From Heliopora coerulea (taxonomy: Eukaryota > Cnidaria > Anthozoa > Scleralcyonacea > Helioporidae), in the NCBI GenBank assembly GCA_030142905.1, contig JASJOG010000011.1:1240001-1304000 (forward strand): 64,000 nt of DNA, written 5' to 3'. This document shows, piece by piece, positions 37,001 to 48,055 of the stretch (position 1 is its first letter; every line of letters starts with the position of its first letter). A model generated the notes under the pieces. It saw only the letters and a list, made by a program, of their open reading frames with translations. It did no database searches and was not told the origin of the DNA. The position numbers were made by a program, and so were the translations under genes.

Positions 37001-39727
37001 TTCTTTCAAAGATATGTGTATGAAAGGGTGTATTGATTGTACAATTTTAATGTACATGATTTTCTTCAAAAAAAGATTTCCTTTCCTTGATATATTTAGA
37101 CACCCTAGTAAATTGCAAGGCTTTGTAACTATATAATTATAGTTGTAATGCAATTATTATGAGGAATGTCAGTCAATTATTCATGAGACAAAAAGAATTA
37201 ATGTCCTTATTCCAGCATTTAGTTTTTGAAGTCAGGAAGTTGTTACATTCCGTATGCTGAATTTGTAAATTTAAGTTGTGGCTTGGATCATCACTGATGT
37301 GACCTTCCATGTTTTGAACTATTTTGGATAGTTAAAGGAGGATTTTTGCTCTTTGGTTTACAATTATTCAAACTTTACTTCGTCATCATCGCATTTTCAT
37401 GTACATGAGGTGACGACTTTAACGCACCAAATGTTACACAAACAATTATTTCGTGTAGTGTGCCATTTTAAACGATTTTTGACGGAGTTCTGCTGCGGCA
37501 GCATGTTTCCTTAAAAATCGACGCTGAACGTTGACTCGTGTAACATCACGTTCAGACTAAGTGTGTATACCTTCATCATCTTAACAACCACTACAATTTC
37601 TGTTGTGCCACAGGATGGCCCAACTCCGAAGGCGTTGAAGAATGGTCAGTCAGCTGCCTCTCCAGTGCCAGGTATTTCATATCTGAAAATACACTACACG
37701 AGCTTTTTAAAGTAAATCATTTGAACCCGGTAAAATCTGTACACGTTGGTGGTGATAGATCTTCCAGGTTAGTGTAGTCTTTGGAAAGACTGTTGGTTAC
37801 TGAGGTATCACAAGACTACACTAACCTTGCTGATCTACCATGACCAACATGATAATCTTTATTTTGTGATGTGTACGCCTGTCCTATCGTAGCTTAACCA
37901 GATTCATTACGCTATCCTGACCACCGAGATCCAGTCAGAAAAAGTTCCAAAATTTTGTCCATTGCTATACTTATCTTAGTTTCTTATTTTGCTGTTACAA
38001 GTCTCCCTTGTTGATGGTCCAGGTTCTGAAATCGTGCCTTCGTCTGCTGCGTCAGGGTCAGTACCAGTCAGTGGTCCAGCGCCAAACAGTACCACTGGCG
38101 GACCCCATGGCAGCGGTAAACCCTTAGCGATGATGGTGGAGCTTGCAAACAAAACCAAAATGGCGTCTGGGCAAGCTTCCGGTAAAACATTAGGACCTGC
38201 GAAATCTTCGTCTGCAACCAAAGTGAAAGGACCTGGTAACGATGTCGATGATGTTCTACTTCAAATTACTAAGGTATGAAGAAACGAGGTTCAATCAGAC
38301 ATCAATCATGGCAATGCAGGTCTCTGCTCAATGCCGGATTAAGGACATTGTACAAATATTTTGGGATTGATGAAGTTCCGGCTGACACCTGCAAATGCGT
38401 TTGCTATTGTATTTATGTTCAACATTTTTTGTTTCAATTGTATGATCTAAATTGTGGTAAATTGTTGCTATTACTATTAGTGAGATTGGTGGTGGTAGGG
38501 CCGCCGTTGGTGGAGATGGTGTTGTAGATGTTGATGGTGGTGGTTGACTGCTTTTTTTGTTGGGGTGGTGGTGTTGCCGCTGTTACTGATGGAGAGGATG
38601 GTGGTAGGGCCGCTGTTGGTGGAAGTGGTATAGTAGCTGTCGATGGTGCTGGTCGACTGCCCTTATTGTTGGGGTGGTGGTGGTACCGCTGTTACTGTTG
38701 GAGATGGTGGTGGAAGTGGTGTAGTAGCTGTTGATGGTGATATACGACTGCCCTTATTGTTGGGGTGGTGGTGATACCACTGTTACTGTTGGAGATGGTG
38801 GTGGAAGTGGTGTAGTAGCTGTTGATGGTGATATACGACTGCCCTTATTGTTGGGGTGGTGGTGGTGATACCACTGTTACTGTTGTGGTCGTAGTACTGC
38901 TGTCTTTGGTGTCTTCGTTATGGTTCTTGGTGGAGCTGGTGCTGTTGTGGCTGTCGCTGCCACGCACTTACAAGAAGTTAGAATTTTCTCGTAATTATAA
39001 CTTTATTTTCCTTTATTCGTAATTTAGCAGAAAAAACCGAAAATTAACCCCATACCCAAGAAGTCTTGCATCAGGGAGAACTGTAACAAGGTTACTAAGA
39101 CGACAAAGGAGAGAGGCACGTTGTTCTGTAGCAACGAGTGTGTTATGTTGCACTGCAGGTTGGTGAGGTGACACTAATTTTTAGCCAAATGATTATTGAA
39201 CTAGTCATTTCTTAGAGAAAGTGAGACACTGAGAGGTAGGCAGAGCCATGTTTGCAATGTATGAAATGTCGCTAAATCATTCGGAATCATGTTAAGTATA
39301 GTCCTCCCCATTGTTTCTTCATTCTTTTAAAACCACGAAAATGTGTATTCACCCTAACCCAAACCCTAATTCTAACCGTAACAAGTGGGTTTGTACGCAT
39401 TTTTGTGGTTTTTAACAGAAAGCGTGAACCTGTGCATGCACGAGACGATAAGAAGTACTGCCATACAACCGCGAGGGCTCAAAATTATACCGACATCTCG
39501 AAATCCTCAAATCGAGAAACGTCTGGTATTCAAACACACCTTGACGGCAAAATTATCATTGCCCTTTGCCTTATGGCTCGCAGCAATGAAGTCCTAGATA
39601 GAAAAGTATCAGGAGTATTTGAGTTTTAAACTTTACATTTTAAACTTGTTTTAATTGCTTTGATTTAAGGGGAGTGTTCAAATCATGGGTGGATGCCAGA
39701 CGAGCAACCTTCAAAGCTGCTTCGTGA
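28100..39727 (+). CDS. TOX4: TOX4-like HMG-box protein with expanded Ser/Thr/Asn/Gln-rich region
   Basis: TOX-family chromatin protein; vertebrate TOX4 acts with PNUTS, WDR82 and PP1, a CTD phosphatase complex. Exons 28100-28186, 30565-30684, 31229-34070, 35245-35449, 35717-35783, 36165-36233, 36802-36888, 37614-37671, 38002-38273, 39031-39158, 39670-39727; phases join to 1330 residues, about twice human TOX4 (621). SLDIPPITP near residue 114 matches the TOX N-terminal motif EIPPI(T/S). A basic stretch (KKKRGAKRKKDPNKP) runs into the HMG box at about 1080-1148 (STFQRFFQKTQAVIRQQ, SFSEVSKIAKQMWENLG, VYQDEW). The C-terminus, residues 1282-1330, has Cys-rich SCIRENCNK, then TLFCSNECVMLHCR and GVFKSWVDAR, matching the TOX4 tail ([20 protein letters not shown]). 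Exon 3 (2.8 kb) is low-complexity and holds about seven 50-residue repeats. Introns contain a minisatellite and small inverted-repeat elements. The family call is firm; TOX4 rather than another TOX paralogue rests on the Cys tail. Confidence 0.9.
32430..33440 (+). repeat. In-frame ~150-bp coding repeats in TOX4-like exon 3
   Basis: Six clear copies and one weaker leading copy of a roughly 50-residue unit: N-F-S-I-F-T-E, Ser/Thr/Asn run, SHLGTSQ, S-A-T-K-P-N-L-T-Q-G, NTSQLNK. They cover about residues 470-806. No frameshifts or stops, so the array is maintained as protein. Confidence 0.93.
36322..36750. mobile_element. hAT-like MITE (CAGTGGCAGATCCAG end)
   Basis: Begins CAGTGGCAGATCCAGGGTGG followed by G-rich sequence; the right side has a C-run and ends near GAATCTGCTAG. 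The terminus CAGTGGC is typical of small hAT elements. The right boundary is approximate. It lies in TOX4 intron 6. Confidence 0.5.
37742..37856. repeat. Short fold-back copy of the TGTTGGTGATGGTAGATC family
   Basis: Arms near GTTGGTGGTGATAGATCTTC and GATCTACCATGACCAAC pair with mismatches; the inner segment carrying the hammerhead-like boxes in relatives is deleted. It lies in TOX4 intron 8. Confidence 0.7.
38460..38960 (+). repeat. Minisatellite rich in GGTGGT, ~95-105-bp unit
   Basis: About four units sharing CTGTTACTGTTGGAGATGG, GTGTAGTAGCTGTTGATGG and GACTGCCCTTATTGTTGGGG, in TOX4 intron 9 between exons ending 38273 and starting 39031. ORFs across it are repeat artefacts. Confidence 0.9.
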
Positions 39728-39975
39728 TAAATGTGATGTACTATGGTATAGAATAATTGTCTGATAATTATATTATATATGAATATGTGTGTATTTAGTA
39801 TTTTTGTATGAAACCTCAAAGTGGTTTTGGTAAAGTATTTGTATTTATTCACACAGGCTATAGGATTAAGATTTGATTCTTGTATTTCATAAGAAAAAAA
39901 TTAAATTTGAAGCCAAGTGGTTATTTTTTAACTTAAAGTGGAAAGTTTTGACTAGAGATTCCCCGCAAATTTTTG

Positions 39976-40026
39976 CTTCACACAGACGTTTCGGACACAA
40001 TCGCGCACTGTCTTTTCCGAGTGAAG
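39976..40026 (-). repeat. Degenerate hammerhead-like hairpin
   Basis: On the minus strand CTTCAC and GTGAAG could form stem I, GACA/TGTC a short stem II, and CGAAACGTC keeps the second box; the first box is TCGGAAAA instead of CTGANGA. Likely a decayed ribozyme relative. Confidence 0.35.
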
Positions 40027-40485
40027 AAAGTGTTCTGGCCGAGATAAAATGAGATTACTGTACGCTACCATATTCACGGCATATACAGTTGCAGCCATCA
40101 CTGGTAGAAGAGGGAATGGACAGACTGCATATACCTGTTCTTACTATTATAATAACATGATGACCCCCGTTTCTATTGTTCTCAAGGGGAGATTTAATCC
40201 CCAAATTCCTTCAGCATGCATAGTTTTACTAATTTTTCCTCGCGAGGGGAAATTAAAAATTTAACATGCATAAGCGAATATTAAAAGGGAACTGTTTTAT
40301 GCGGCGGCGCCGTTCCCTTCCCGAACGTCAAACGATACTACTTTTAAATTGAAGCATTAAATACCAGGGCCGGTACCCACCATGAACAATACCAATATCC
40401 CAAAAAAGAATTCTAAACAGTACCAATTAAATTTCGTCAGTCATCGTGGTATTACAAACTGATACCATGACACGTAAGGAAATGC

Positions 40486-40674
40486 GTGATTAAATGTCCC
40501 CGAAAGCCGAGGGACGTTTGTAATAATAATAATAATAATAATAAATTCTTTATTTATACTGTTAAAAAAATCCCATCAGCATAAAAGCTGGTATTAACGG
40601 GAGAACAGTGGTAATAAAACATAAATTAACTTGAAAGTCGAGACCTCCCTCGACTTTCGGGGACATTTAATCAC
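40486..40674. mobile_element. Inverted-repeat element, TIR GTGATTAAATGTCCCCGAAAG
   Basis: The left end GTGATTAAATGTCCCCGAA and the right end TTCGGGGACATTTAATCAC pair over about 28 bp. The interior has an ATA-repeat and a TCTTTATTTATACTG motif also seen near 5935. No ORF. Confidence 0.85.
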
Positions 40675-41203
40675 CAATTCCCCTGATGACATAGTGTTAC
40701 TTAGAAATAGAGTGATCTCTGTAGCCGGTGGGAGGACAGTTTTACTATCTTGGCCGTTTGGTTAAGCGGTGTTGCCTAGTTACGCCACTCACAGCTAAGA
40801 CGCTGTATATTTAAGTTATTGACCGACTGGACTGGAGTGTCTGCATAAAAATATTTTCTCATTTTGTCTTACTGTATAAACTATCTCACTTGGTAGTTTT
40901 GCAAGATATAGCATTCTCAGTACGCTGAGAATCAATGTAAATTGTACAAGCTGCTGTGTTTTTTGTGATGGTGGAGTAACTACTGTGTATACCCAGAAAT
41001 GTTGCTGCGCAGCACCCGAGAGTCCAAAACCATGCATTTAAAGCATGAATTAAATCACGGGCAAACAGACGCCAAATTAAAAATAAATCGTCTGTAATTT
41101 CCTAACTAAAGTGCTCTAACAATTGTATGTGCAAATGTACAGAATTATAAATCGGTGTTGCTTAAGTTCAAGTGAAACAGATTGTCCTCTTCAATAAGAA
41201 TGT

Positions 41204-44200
41204 TTAAAGCTCGTCGTGTTTTTTCTGGAAAAAGAATAAAGAAAAATAAGAATTATTTTCAAAATAAATGTGGATCCGAACTAAAATACTCAAAATTATG
41301 AACAGAAACAGATTCGATGCTGTTTTAACTTCTCGAAAAAATGGACCAATTCGTTGAATTCTGGAATACTGCACTGGTCGTGTAATCGTATAGTTTGGTA
41401 TATATAGTATAGTTACTGGTATAGTGTACTAGTAACTATACTATAAATATATACTAACGTTATAATAAATATACTTATTTATAAGTTAAACTATATAAAT
41501 GTACTATAAATATAAATATACTAGTATAGTATAGTTAATAGTATAGTTTGGTTCTCAACATGATCTAACTCGTCCTCGTTAAACACTAGTCATTGAATTT
41601 ACTTCTCGGTCTTCTCTAAAACATTTTTCTGACACGTCCGCAATACAACCTTTCGCCAACAAAATGGATTACTCGGAAAGGTTAGTAAACATTGCCAGAC
41701 CACATAAAGTTAGTTAGAACTGGAAACATCGAGCTCAGATCTTGTCACAGGCACTGATGAACATGGAAGGAGTGCAGAATTCGTATTGTTTCATACATTC
41801 TTAGATTACCTCTCTCCCAGCGGGCGTAAGACTTCTGTTATTCTACTCTGGTTAACGCCAGACAATTTTACTCGTCAAAGGGGGAGCCCCCACTTCAAAA
41901 GTGTTAATTGCTAAAACTAAATAACTGTTGCATGAAAACGTTGTTTGGAAGTTCCCTACCCTATCAGCTACGCCAAATGAATTTTTCACACTTTTTCGTA
42001 ATAGAAAAAGTCTTGGTATAAAATGAACTACAGCACCGAACTGCTTCTGTACACACACTTGAATAACCTTGAATAAGATCCCTAACCTTTTTCTTCTTTC
42101 TAAGGCAATCACAGTGACTGTTGTGATCACTGGGTTGAGCGATGTATTCCATGTCAGGGTACTTCTTTGGCTCAGTTTTTTGTAGTTTAGCAAATTTCTA
42201 ATTGAAAATATTTCAACGTTAGATCGTACTATCGACACATGACACAAACGATGTGAAACTATCAAGCACTTCGGAAGAGTGATAGACTGGCGTAACGTGT
42301 TTTCTGGGATCAGGGAAAGTCAACTTCGGGGCAAAAATCTCAAGAAACCTCTCACGACCAAAAACGATTGACTGGGTATTAACATCACCTTGCGAAGTAA
42401 CAGGAAAAGGGGGATATAATTTGAGAGCCATTGTAGCCATAGGCGTCGCGAGGGGGGAAAGGGTGCCATGGCCCTCCAAACGTAAATTTGGGGGGCTGGC
42501 CCCCTCATTTCTTACCATAAATTTCGTAAATTGCCATTTTGATCAACAACTTTTGTACGGAGATGCGTATTGGATAAACTTTATCATTAAAGAACTGTAA
42601 AACCTCGGGGTATGTCACAATTTTGGCCCCCCTAATAATTTAATCTTAGCAACGCCACTGATTGTAGCCTATGTAAGAGAACGGAGAACGGAGGCTTTAC
42701 GCCAGATACATCCCGAGGGTTGTATCAGGCGTAAAGCCGACGTTCGAGGGCTTTAACTAACTTATTTCATGATAAGATGCATTTTCTAACAAAAGGATTT
42801 CATTTGGGAAAACATGTTTTTGACATGTGAATGCATGAACATTGGACTGAAATAAAATGGTTGATTGGCATTTAACAAAAGGTTAATGTATTTGGTAAAA
42901 GGATTTTACAAGTAGTGATTTTTAATATCAATGCTGTTTTTTTACTGGAGGGCGTCTTGCAAATGATCAGAGTTATTTGCATTTGGTCGAGTCGCAAGTA
43001 AGGAGACTATGAATTAAAAAGTTTATCACGTCACGTTTTCGGACCAAAATATTCGCTCTGAATTTCATTGAAATGAAAGAACTTTTTGCTGATATTGCAA
43101 ACGACGAATCAATTAAAGAAGGGAAAAGATGACAATTTGTCAATAAATAATTTCAAAGATGAGAGAAACATTTCATTTGTGACGGACGAAGAGCTGGAGA
43201 AATGGAAGGCGTTGAGGATTACTGCAAATACTAAGATCATGTCTGCTTGGGGAGTTCGTTGTTGGACTGAATTGGCAGGCGTATGTAATGTAAAATCTAA
43301 ATCCGTTAAAGAATAGTTCACCGATCGATATGTCAAGCGCGCTTTCAGTGAGAATAAGAAATCTTATCAAACTTCTAATATTAAGAGGAAATTCCCGTTG
43401 TTTTTGAGAAGTGTACATCCTTCGTTTCGAAGGATTTTCACGTATTTTCAGAAGGAAAATGTCGAAGTTGTTAGAGTTGGTGTATGTAACGTTAAAATCT
43501 TAAATTGTGTGCAGAGGAATTATACATTTAGTCAAAGTGAGTTTAAGTAAATTAAATAAGGTTTCGAATTATAAATTCAAGGGATGTATATGATTTCCTA
43601 GAGATGTATACATATACATCCCTGGGAAGCTTAGCATACATCCCTTGAAATTATAATACAACATTATACCTAATTCATCAGCCCCACTGTTCCCTGCTGA
43701 ATATCAAATTCCCTCCCCGGGCTATCAGTCGCTCGATTGTTTAACGAGTATGTAAGCCAAATAAAGGATCAGGAATAAGAAAGAAAATGCCGTCAATCAT
43801 GAAATAAGGATGGTTCTTTGCTTTCCCCGAAGCCTTTTCTCGCCCCAAGCAATTACTCTTCCAAAAAGGGCTAATTAACAATATTCACCGAGCCTGAGGC
43901 GAATAAGTGTTTTAGTAAGAAGAACTAGCACTTTTAAAATCTCGGTAACATTTACAAAGGTAGCCACCATCTTGTTTGCGAGCCTTTGCAGTTATAATCA
44001 CCTGTAGGTGATTGAGATTTATGACAATTTTCTGGCCAATCACCATGCAGGATTTTCGATTATCACCTGTGTAATTATACTAATTACTCATTCTCACAGC
44101 GAGTATTGTACCTTGAAAAGAACAAAATAATAGCAGTATATCAGCTCTGGTGTCAGTTTTTCTCGAACGTAGTCTCGGCCTTGCAAAGCTATTTTCTTTG

Positions 44201-47200
44201 CCTAGAAGTAAAAAGAAACAGAGCAAAACGAAAATGGGTTAAGACGACACAACTTAACACTTTACGGGACGGGTTTCAAGGAGGCCTTGAAAATAAAACC
44301 GTCTGGCGCCAATCAGAGTAAAATTAATAAGTTGTCATATGGCAACCGTGCTCAATGAAAGGTTAACGAAATCTCAAAACTTATTTCGAGATATACCAAC
44401 AAGTAGATATACCATACTTCTACATGTATACATGGTTCTGAAAATTGGCAACTGTGTCAATGAGGTTTTTTTGTTTTTTTTTTAACTGAACATTAATGGC
44501 CAGGGTTGTACCTCCCGCGAGGGGTTCCGCCCAGTGGCCATTCATTCTGTAGACAGTTGGCTCAGCATTAAATCCACGGTGAGCTCAGTGGCGTAACGGA
44601 CTATGGTCAGGGTTAGAGCAACTCCCAAGGGCCCCCGACCTCTAATGAACCCCCGATGAATCTGTAAAGAGAATTGAGATTAAATTCTTGAAATACATGT
44701 CTATAATAAGGGGGTGACAGGGCCCCCCGAACGATAATCTCCTAAGGGCCTCCAGTAGATCCGTTACGCCACTGGATAAACTCTGTTTCATAACAAACAG
44801 TAGCACCAAACTCAAAACCTCTCATGCACAGTACCATGGTGGATACAGTTTATGCTTAACGTGGATGTATAGACCAACGAGGACACCCTCTCTGAAGTCG
44901 ACCCCAGGACTTTAGCGTGTTGCGAGCGCCCAGCAGTAAAACCTATCCCAGCAATAACCCTTTTGACGGCGATACAACAGAGAAAACCAACGCTGTTGTG
45001 AAACTACATTTAAACATTGCTCATATCCTAATTGGGAATCATCAAACTGTGAAACACTTCAAACAAACCTCTTCGTCGTGTGATATTGCCCACTGCAGAT
45101 GTTTTACTAAGTCACTTGAATCTCTTTTAAATGGGATGTAGTGTACCCAAGGTTTAAGTTCCTTGTAAAAGTGCTCGTAATATTCCGAATCTTGTTTGAA
45201 CACCAATGAGTCACCAGCAATCAGGTATGGGAATCTGTAAGCTGCAACCGTACCATCAATTGTCACTTGGTACTTGTACTAGAACAAAGTAAACGACAGA
45301 GACACTGCGTTAAGATATAGTGACTATGCACGTGGTACTTACAGAAAAACACAACAGGGTAAATTATTTTTGATCACTGAATTATAGCTCATAAAAAGCC
45401 TTCATTTCGCCTCACATAGTCTTTCATACCAAACCATTTTCTTCCCGCTTCATCTTATTTAACACATTATACTACCTCGCCTAACCATCAAAATAACTTA
45501 CCTAACACCCAACGGCCACGCGATTTATTATCTATCCTCACCATTTTACAGCAATGGTGCACTGATAACTCCACTCTATCTAATTTAACTTCACCCAAGT
45601 TCCCTCTACCATACTCTATCCCATCTACCATACTCTACCTTGTGTCATCTATAAACAATTATCCTTTCCTAACATGATAACAATAGCGTTAGATCTTTTA
45701 GCTCACTATTACTAAAATTTAGACAAATCATCTTCGGGTCCTTCTGCAAATTTTTCCGGAAATTGGTATCAAGACAGATTTTTCACAATTGCATAAAGTA
45801 GCAAAACTTTCGTTAAGTTGTACAAATGGATTTTTCGCAATAGTCACTGGATTTTTAAAAATTATGTCTGATAATTTGATGAATTTTTTTTTGCTTAGTT
45901 TGAAAGGAATTCACCGTAGCGAACATCCAAAAATTTAGCATTTGCATAGACACAGACGGTGCTGTCGTTATAAAATAACAACTCGGCAAGATCACCATCT
46001 ACGCACGCGGGTAAGCCATATTTAGTTACCAACCCCCGAAGATAAATGACGCAGGGGGCCACCTGAAGTTCGGTTCATCGGTTGTTCAAAGCATGGACGC
46101 GTTGTTCACTCGATTTATCCGCCCCCTAGTTTGTTCGTCATGGAAGTCACTATTAGTTCAGGTCAGACCATTTGTCGTATCGAACTAATCACGTTGCATG
46201 AAGGTTTTGTCTTAAAATGCGGCTGGGAAAAGTGCGTTTTTTTCTAAGCAAATATGACAAAAGTTTGTCAATACCAATATTCGTTCCTTCATCCAGACGC
46301 ACCTTGAAGAAGTCATAAAACGAGACGTGTTGACCCTTTGGGCCATACTTTTTCTCATCATATGGGAAAAAGAAGAAGTTCGTGAGAGCTGCATCAAAAA
46401 GTTCTGGTTTTTTTCGGGCCATAACAACAAAATCCAATCTTTCCTGACGGCTGTCGCGCCCTCTCCAAAACGCTTTGGGGATCTTGTTCTCCCACTTCGG
46501 TCCCGTATTAGCTTGCACGGTCAACATGCTGAGTGAAATCCTAAAAAAGCAAGAATTAGTGAGGGTTACGGGTTCTAACTTAACTATTCTAACTATTTAA
46601 CCGGCCTTTTCAACATTAGTAAGAATACAAACTACAATTGACGTAGCAACGATAAAAAACTCTCTTTACCAAAGCCATGAACCGATTTCCTTAAAAACAG
46701 TTTTTCCTACCACGGAGCAGCTTCCTGGAACTTATTACCAATGGCTGTCATGGATGAAATTAATGACAACACTTCTTTAAATTCATTGAAAACCATTTTA
46801 AAAAAACATTATAAAACATTGTAAATATTGCATATAGTTGATCTTGATAATTTTTATTTATTTGATTTTATCGTACGTCGTATATAGTTTAACTCGGCAT
46901 TTGAAAACCAGAGTTAAAATGAAATTTTACCGTGTTCAAATAAGTTTAAATAAATAAATGAGTAAATCTTAATCTCATGCTCAGAAATATTTTCGCAGGA
47001 TTTGGGTCTGATGAACAATCGCATGTCGTTCATCGAACTCCAAGAACCTATGCCAAATCCGTGCAACATAAGTGCTACATGAGTGGTAACTTCAATATGT
47101 CAGTTATTCTGAATCAACGTTATATATTTTATGCATCACAACATTTATAAGAAATAGATCATCCACAAGAAAGAGTGTTTGATCGGATTTCCAGATACCA

Positions 47201-48006
47201 AGAAGTAAATTGAAAGACAAAGCGATACACATCTTAAGCATCTTCGAGGTGTTTGGAAATCAAATCAAAGACGACTTTTGAGAGTATGGTTGAGCTTCTC
47301 AAAATAATCCACATTTAAAGAGAAATTGTTTCGTGTGTTTTTTAAACATCTTCATTTTCTTTACCTTCCCAATGTTTCGGTCACAGATTGGGTTACGTCA
47401 TAAGTTGGCATGACGATATCTTCCGAGTCATCAGAGCCACACCACGAGAAGATTGGCAATGGATTGCTGCGCCTTTTTTCCAGTGGCCAATCACCAAGGT
47501 TGACAAAAAATTCAAGGTTTGGTAGTTTAACCTGGAAGAGAAACGTTAACCAAATTGGCCCGATCTGTTACAGTACACTCACTGTTCTTGAGGTGTGTTG
47601 TGGGGTGCTGGTGGCAGTTGCAGTGCACGTGTGTCTCACCACTATGACTTGGGTTCCATTCCAGCTCTGCGTAGTTATCTGATTAAAGTTACCCTTGGTC
47701 ACACGTGACAAGAGTGTTGTCCAGTTTGACTCTACCAAGCATCGAGGTTTTCTCCGGGTACTCTAGTTTCTTACTGCAGTATAACACTGGACCTATGAGG
47801 GGCAGCCTTTACTGGACCTCTAAGGAGAACAGCTTAGGTGGCTGATAGAATTATCCAGTATAAATAAAGATCATTTTACTTTCAATGATAGATGAACATT
47901 CGTCAAGCTCTTACCTCAGAAAAAGAATTTCTGAGCCCCAGACAGAGATCGAACCCGCGACCCTCTGATGACCGGTGAGACGCTCTAACCACTGAGGTAC
48001 CAACTC

Positions 48007-48055
<49 letters not shown>

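Larger units (their letters stand above)
39728..41203. other. Convergent intergenic region TOX4-POGLUT2
   Basis: Holds the 3' UTRs of both converging genes, a hammerhead-like remnant (39976-40026) and an inverted-repeat element (40486-40674). No coding sequence is supported here. Confidence 0.5.

Noticed and set aside
38276..39022. Plus-strand Gly/Val/Leu-rich ORFs
   Set aside because: Minisatellite translation inside TOX4 intron 9.
41852..42265. 137-codon minus-strand ORF
   Set aside because: Wrong frame over the POGLUT2 exon 42197-42087; the rest is intron and repeat.
44106..44321. Plus-strand 71-codon ORF
   Set aside because: Antisense of the POGLUT2 exon at 44201-44112.
47936..48008. 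Functional tRNA gene
   Set aside because: Same reasoning; it belongs to a repeated SINE family also seen at 62340-62830.
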